From the NCBI GenBank assembly GCA_037951105.1, contig JBAMJV010010558.1, positions 1-64,000 on the forward strand: a stretch of 64,000 nt of DNA, read 5' to 3'. This document shows, in pieces, positions 59,976-64,000 of the stretch. The translations under genes were made by a program, and so were the position numbers. This DNA comes from Echinarachnius parma (taxonomy: Eukaryota > Echinodermata > Echinoidea > Clypeasteroida > Echinarachniidae). The notes beneath the pieces were generated by a model. The model had not been told where the DNA came from, did no database searches, and saw only the letters and a program-made list of their open reading frames with translations. Position 1 is the first letter of the stretch, and every line of letters starts with the position of its first letter.

Positions 59976-61490
59976 CGACTTAAATAAACAGAACAACTCA
60001 AAAGTCATATTTCCTACCAATTCTAGTTCAATTTCAAATTCAACAGCAAAATAATAAATAGGGACACCTGACATCCAGCATACATTCCTGTATTTTCTTG
60101 TTGCTATGTCAGGGAAACCCTCTGTTGTCCAATCAGTCTGTTTATCTGGTATATTCTGTACAGTAGTACCCTTGATAAGTTTCTGACTGTCACCTAAATT
60201 CACTTTCCATAGAATTACTTACCAGTATTCATTGTATTTCACAGAGACCCATTAAAAGACAGGTCTAGTTAGTGTCAACTTCATCTAATCAAGGATGCCA
60301 ATTTTCAGGCCAAAGCCTTAGTTCAGTCTCTGGCCACCTCAAAATTCAGGCTTATGCTACCATTTTCCACACTCATGACTCGATTTTGTAGGCTCTCAAC
60401 TTTTAGATCACTGGCACCCCTGTCTATAGAGCTATGATTTAATGCAGAAATGCCCATTCATAGCCGAACAAGATCTAGGGGAAAACCAACGCACATCCTG
60501 AGATTTTCATGGATTTACAAAATCTTTCAGGAAGTGTAAGTAGGCAATCTATGGGTGCCAGTATTGAAAAAAGCTCAGAATTATGATCAGATATTAAAAT
60601 GTAGATCATTTAGAAATGAATAAAATTAGGCCACATATGCCACATAGAGAATCTGAAAATCTCTGAAAGTTATAATCATCCCTATAATAGGGGGATAGGA
60701 TCAGTGGCTTTTAGAGTGAGCTTTTTACAGGAAAAAGGGTTGAAGATTTCTGAAAATTTGGATGAAATGAGGTTATCTGAATCCATGACTGGCAAATGCA
60801 TGGCCATAGTGAAGCCCAGAACTTCCTCATGACGTTCAGAACTTATAAATCTGCAAATGCTGGCATCCTACACACTTATTCTCATTCTCACTTACCAGTT
60901 TGGTATAAATTATGTTGAACTTAAAACTAGAATTGTTCAGTATGTTGAGTATAGCCACCTACAGTTCTACCCTTTTTAACCAATTTCTATGGGAACCTGA
61001 CATGACCTGTACTAATTCTATGGGGATTTCCAAATCCAGTAGGGAATAGGTCAAGATGATTTTAAACAAAATATCTTTAATATTTACATACGTACAGATC
61101 TTCTAAATCTGTGAATGTTGGCAACTTGCACTCATTTATTAAACACTGTGTTTCAGCGTGACTTGTCTTTTTATTAAAATTAAAAAATCAATGTAGTTAA
61201 CTCCTTGAGTGCCAAGCTTGCATTTTTGTGAGTTACGATACACACAACTGCCATAAGCATTAAAATCCCTGGCACTCATGCTTTGAACAATTTATTAACC
61301 CAGACATTTGAGACGTTTTTAATACATACATTGAAGAGTGGTAAAACAATACAATGATGTAGATTTGGATTCATCCAGGAAAGAGTTCAAACAAAACTAA
61401 TCTAAATCATGGATAGGTTGTGTAACTGTGCTGTACTACAAACTAGTAAGTCCAGTTGAATAGATTTAGTTTTGTTTTGATGAGTGTTAA
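59976..61490. other. Intergenic, no supported feature
   Basis: No gene supported. A 95-codon minus-strand frame at 59916-60203 overlaps the end of the family B element and has no known domain. GACATG-ACC and TGGGNATTTCC phrases hint at old repeats only. Confidence 0.4.
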
Positions 61491-61499
61491 AACAATATT

Positions 61500-62960
61500 A
61501 ATTAAATACTTTTAAATTCTAACTATGATCCATCTACATTATGTGTATGAACTACATGTAGGAACATATGGTATGTTCTTCTAATGACACCATATGGAGT
61601 TTGTACATCAGCACGAAAGTCTGCGTATATATCCCCCTAAAACGTCACCATCATGATCAAATCTTGGGGTTTACTTCATATAGTAATGTAGTGAAATAGT
61701 GATATACAGGGCTCGGCACTCGCACTGGCCCGACACTCGCACTGGCCCGCTGGCTTGGGGCCAGTGAAATTGCACTTGGGGCCAGCAAAAATGTATAAAA
61801 GTGATATTTTGGTGGCCCGATCGGGCAAGCAGATTTTCAACCCGACATTGACAAAATTAGACATTGTTTTCTTTTATGGCATATGCTTCATCTATAATAA
61901 CAGGTTTGATTAGGAAAGAGTGATATTTTGAATAAAAAAAAGTTTGCTCATAAAATAACATTTTCGGGCCAGTAAATTTTCTTTCGGGCCACCAGAAAAG
62001 GGGAAGAAATTATTTCACTGGCCCAACCAGGCCACTGACAAAAAAGGCGAGTGTGGAGCCCTGTGATATAGAAATAATATTTGATGTAGTTTTGACATTG
62101 TTCAAACATTAATACTTATATAATACTTTTAAATTCTAGCTATGATTCAAGAACATTTTACATGTTCTTTTAATGACACCATATGGAGTTTGTTCATCAA
62201 CACAAATGTCAGCGACAGCTAGTTATGCCTCTGACTTAATTACCCCTGACAACCGGTTATCATAAAACAAGTCTGCGTATCCCCCTAAAACCTCACCATC
62301 GTGATCAAATCTTGGGGTTACTTAATAGTAATAGAGTAATAGAGTCTTCCTGTTCTAATTTACACAAATCGTCTTATGAGATACTTATTTTCCTGTTCTC
62401 ATTAGGCAAATCAACTTGTAAGATCTATTGTTTTCCCGTTAGGTATCTATCAACAAGATCATTTTGCTATCATTGGGGTTTTGTATGCCTATTGTGGTTG
62501 CTATAAAGACAGCTTATCCCCCCTCCCCCAATTTTAACCACCATGATTTAATATTGGTGTTCCTTCATGTAATAGAGTCTGTGAAGACAGCTTTGAAATA
62601 AGAAGACTCTATACATATCCCCCAAATGTTAACTATCACTATTGAATCTGTGTGTTTCTTGATGTAAAGTCTTCCTAATCTAATTACACAAATCATCTTC
62701 AAAATTATAGAAATATTTAATAAATAAAGTGGTGGTTGTGAAAGCAGCTTTGTCAAGTCTGCACATTTTGTTCACAAATTTTAACCCTTGGATATTAATT
62801 CTGGTATGACGTACATTTACTTTAGATCCCAGCCCATGTATTCTGGGGGACCAGTCCTGAATGGTTTACCACCATGATTAAATCCAAGTGGTGTTCCTTG
62901 ATGTAATAGAGTCTTCCTGATATAATTGAAATACAAATCTTCTTTTAATATTCATGAGAG
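61500..62960. repeat. Diverged array, split by a hAT-like MITE
   Basis: TAATGACACCATATGGAGTT, GTCTGCGTAT-CCCCCTAAAA, CACCATCRTGATCAAATCTT and GGGGTTACTT occur in the same order at 61580-61680 and 62170-62325. More decayed copies follow near 62520 and 62862 (ACCACCATGATTAAATC, TGGTGTTCCTTGATGTAATA, GAGTCTTCCTGAT). The MITE at 61707-62063 sits between the first two. Confidence 0.65.
61707..62063. mobile_element. hAT-like MITE, 357 bp
   Basis: CAGGGCTCGGCACTCGC and the inverse GCGAGTGTGGAGCCCTG are the ends, with the CAGGG start typical of hAT elements. TGATATA is directly repeated at 61700-61706 and 62064-62070, a 7-bp duplication (8 bp if an end base is shared). The interior has repeated GGCCAGTGAAAT and GGTGGCCCG modules in inverted positions. 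It is non-coding. Confidence 0.85.
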
Positions 62961-62975
62961 CTATTGTCTTCTATA

Positions 62976-63505
62976 CAGGGTGGCCCAAAAAAAACGGAAC
63001 GGGGCACTTCCCAAATTATAGTAACAAATGTATTGTGTCCATCGGTTAGGGTGTCTTTTCAAATGAACAACGATACCAAGAACAGTCAATTTGGTCGTGT
63101 AGTTTTTGTTTTAGGGCGCTGTGAGTGACACCATGTCAGGTTCTCTTTTTTGTCAATTTTTACCGAGCCAGCGCTTGATAGATCGCACGTACCGCCTTTC
63201 ATATCGTCCAACGAGGCGCGCCATTGTTAGTGTGCACTCAGCCGTGTGCCGAGAGAATGGGCGTGTTCGTTGAATGGTATTACGGGCAGGGAGTGCAATT
63301 TAACTGGCATTGACTAGGTACAAATTGACAAAAATAGGCACCTGACATGGTCGCACTCACAGCGTCCTAAAACAAAAACTGCACGACAAAAATTACTGTT
63401 CTTGGTATCGTTTTTTATTGGAAAAGACACCCTATCAAATGGACATAAATATGTTGGTACTATATTTTGGGAAGTGCCCCGTTCCGTTTTTTTTGGGCCA
63501 CCCTG
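62976..63505. mobile_element. CAGGGTG-ended TIR element, copy 2 (fold-back)
   Basis: CAGGGTGGCCCAAAAAAAAC and its inverse at 63486-63505 are flanked by TA. The arms stay complementary for about 170 bases each (GGAACGGGGCACTTCCCAAA, CGATACCAAGAACAGT, TTTTGTTTTAGGGCGCTGTG, TGACACCATGTCAGGT). The loop of about 180 bases carries GTTAGTGTGCACTCAGC-CGTGTGCCGAG, also present in the 14928-15334 copy. An 81-codon minus-strand frame runs through the right arm and is not a transposase. Confidence 0.8.
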
Positions 63506-64000
63506 TATTGCACACATTATAATCATCTTAAAGTTATTGTCTGGAATATGGGTACCCAATTATGAAAAAAACAGGTGAATAGATGATAATTAAGAACTTT
63601 AATTTATAAATTTTTCCTGTCCCACTGTATACTACTTTATTTATGAATTAACAGCCATTTTGGCATTTGATTAGCTTGATGAGGGACTCTATTCAATATT
63701 ATATCCCTCATAAGATCGTTTTACCATTGTATTTGACAAATGATAGTTTTGGACAACACGCGCAATCCCCGCGCAATCACTTGACCGGGCTGTTAGCAAA
63801 AAATTAACACTAAAAGTTCGTTACGCGTTCGTCCCATAGATCATGTGTTTAAGCAAAATGCACACGCGATCAAATTTGTGCAGTGCTCTATGGCGCACAC
63901 GTTCTAGTCACGTGATTGCCATTGCTGGTAAAAACTAACAAACTAGGAAGAAGAACGCCAAGACAGCCAATAAGCACATCCGTGGGAGCGTTAGCACGCA
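63506..64000. other. Intergenic to window end
   Basis: AT-rich, then more CpG-containing from about 63750 (GCGCAATCCCCGCGCAATCA). No gene or complete repeat that I can support. Confidence 0.4.

Overview
This is a gene-poor, AT-rich piece of metazoan nuclear DNA. The evidence is consensus GT-AG splicing in the only convincing gene, tRNA-derived SINE remnants, eukaryotic TIR/MITE families with TTAA, TA and 8-bp target duplications, and long microsatellites. I see no operons, ribosome-binding sites or bacterial genes. A marine invertebrate, possibly an echinoderm or another invertebrate deuterostome, is plausible from the gene family and repeat style, but the sequence alone does not prove it.

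The one well-supported gene is on the minus strand between 47550 and 41112. I read it as two exons (47550-47214 and 45652-41112) joined across a phase-1 intron. The spliced product is about 1625 residues. In order it has: two zinc-knuckle-like modules that look like copies of each other, a central DDE/RNase H-like transposase region, a C-terminal PIN/XPG-like nuclease region (motifs EEADTR, SPDTDV, TGCDS), a cysteine-rich CxC-type cluster and an acidic tail. This layout best fits an Academ-type DNA transposase carrying an XPG-like nuclease (the AcademX group), or a host gene derived from one. The reading frame has no breaks. I could not find transposon ends by eye.

The rest is repeats. (1) TIR elements/MITEs: a palindrome-rich 445-bp element at 1-445; TTAA-target elements at 3133-3687 and 7502-8036 (one family, opposite orientations), 5531-5972, 20492-20866 and 59587-59971 (one family), and a ~93-bp mini-family at 54920-55012 and 59156-59250; hAT-like elements with 7-8-bp target duplications at 27955-28183, 55031-55336 and 61707-62063; TA-flanked elements at 14928-15334 and 62976-63505 (one family) and 34145-34919; others at 6174-6455, 23152-23372, 24844-25353, 39890-40597 and 57356-57846. 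(2) Many short tandem arrays of roughly 100-350-bp units with 2-7 diverged copies, spread over most of the window. (3) Microsatellites (ATC)n and (GATA)n, and many G or C homopolymer runs. (4) Near-perfect hairpins at 6-71, 11998-12066, 15877-15943 and 46601-46643.

Region by region: 1-40 kb is tandem arrays and MITEs with no supported host exon; 39.9-40.6 kb is a fold-back element carrying nuclear-receptor-type AGGTCA half-site arrays and an exon-like core; 41.1-47.6 kb is the transposase-nuclease gene, with a 170-bp tandem array in its intron; 47.6-64 kb is again arrays and MITEs. All coordinates of repeats were set by eye and may be off by several bases, more for the diverged arrays.
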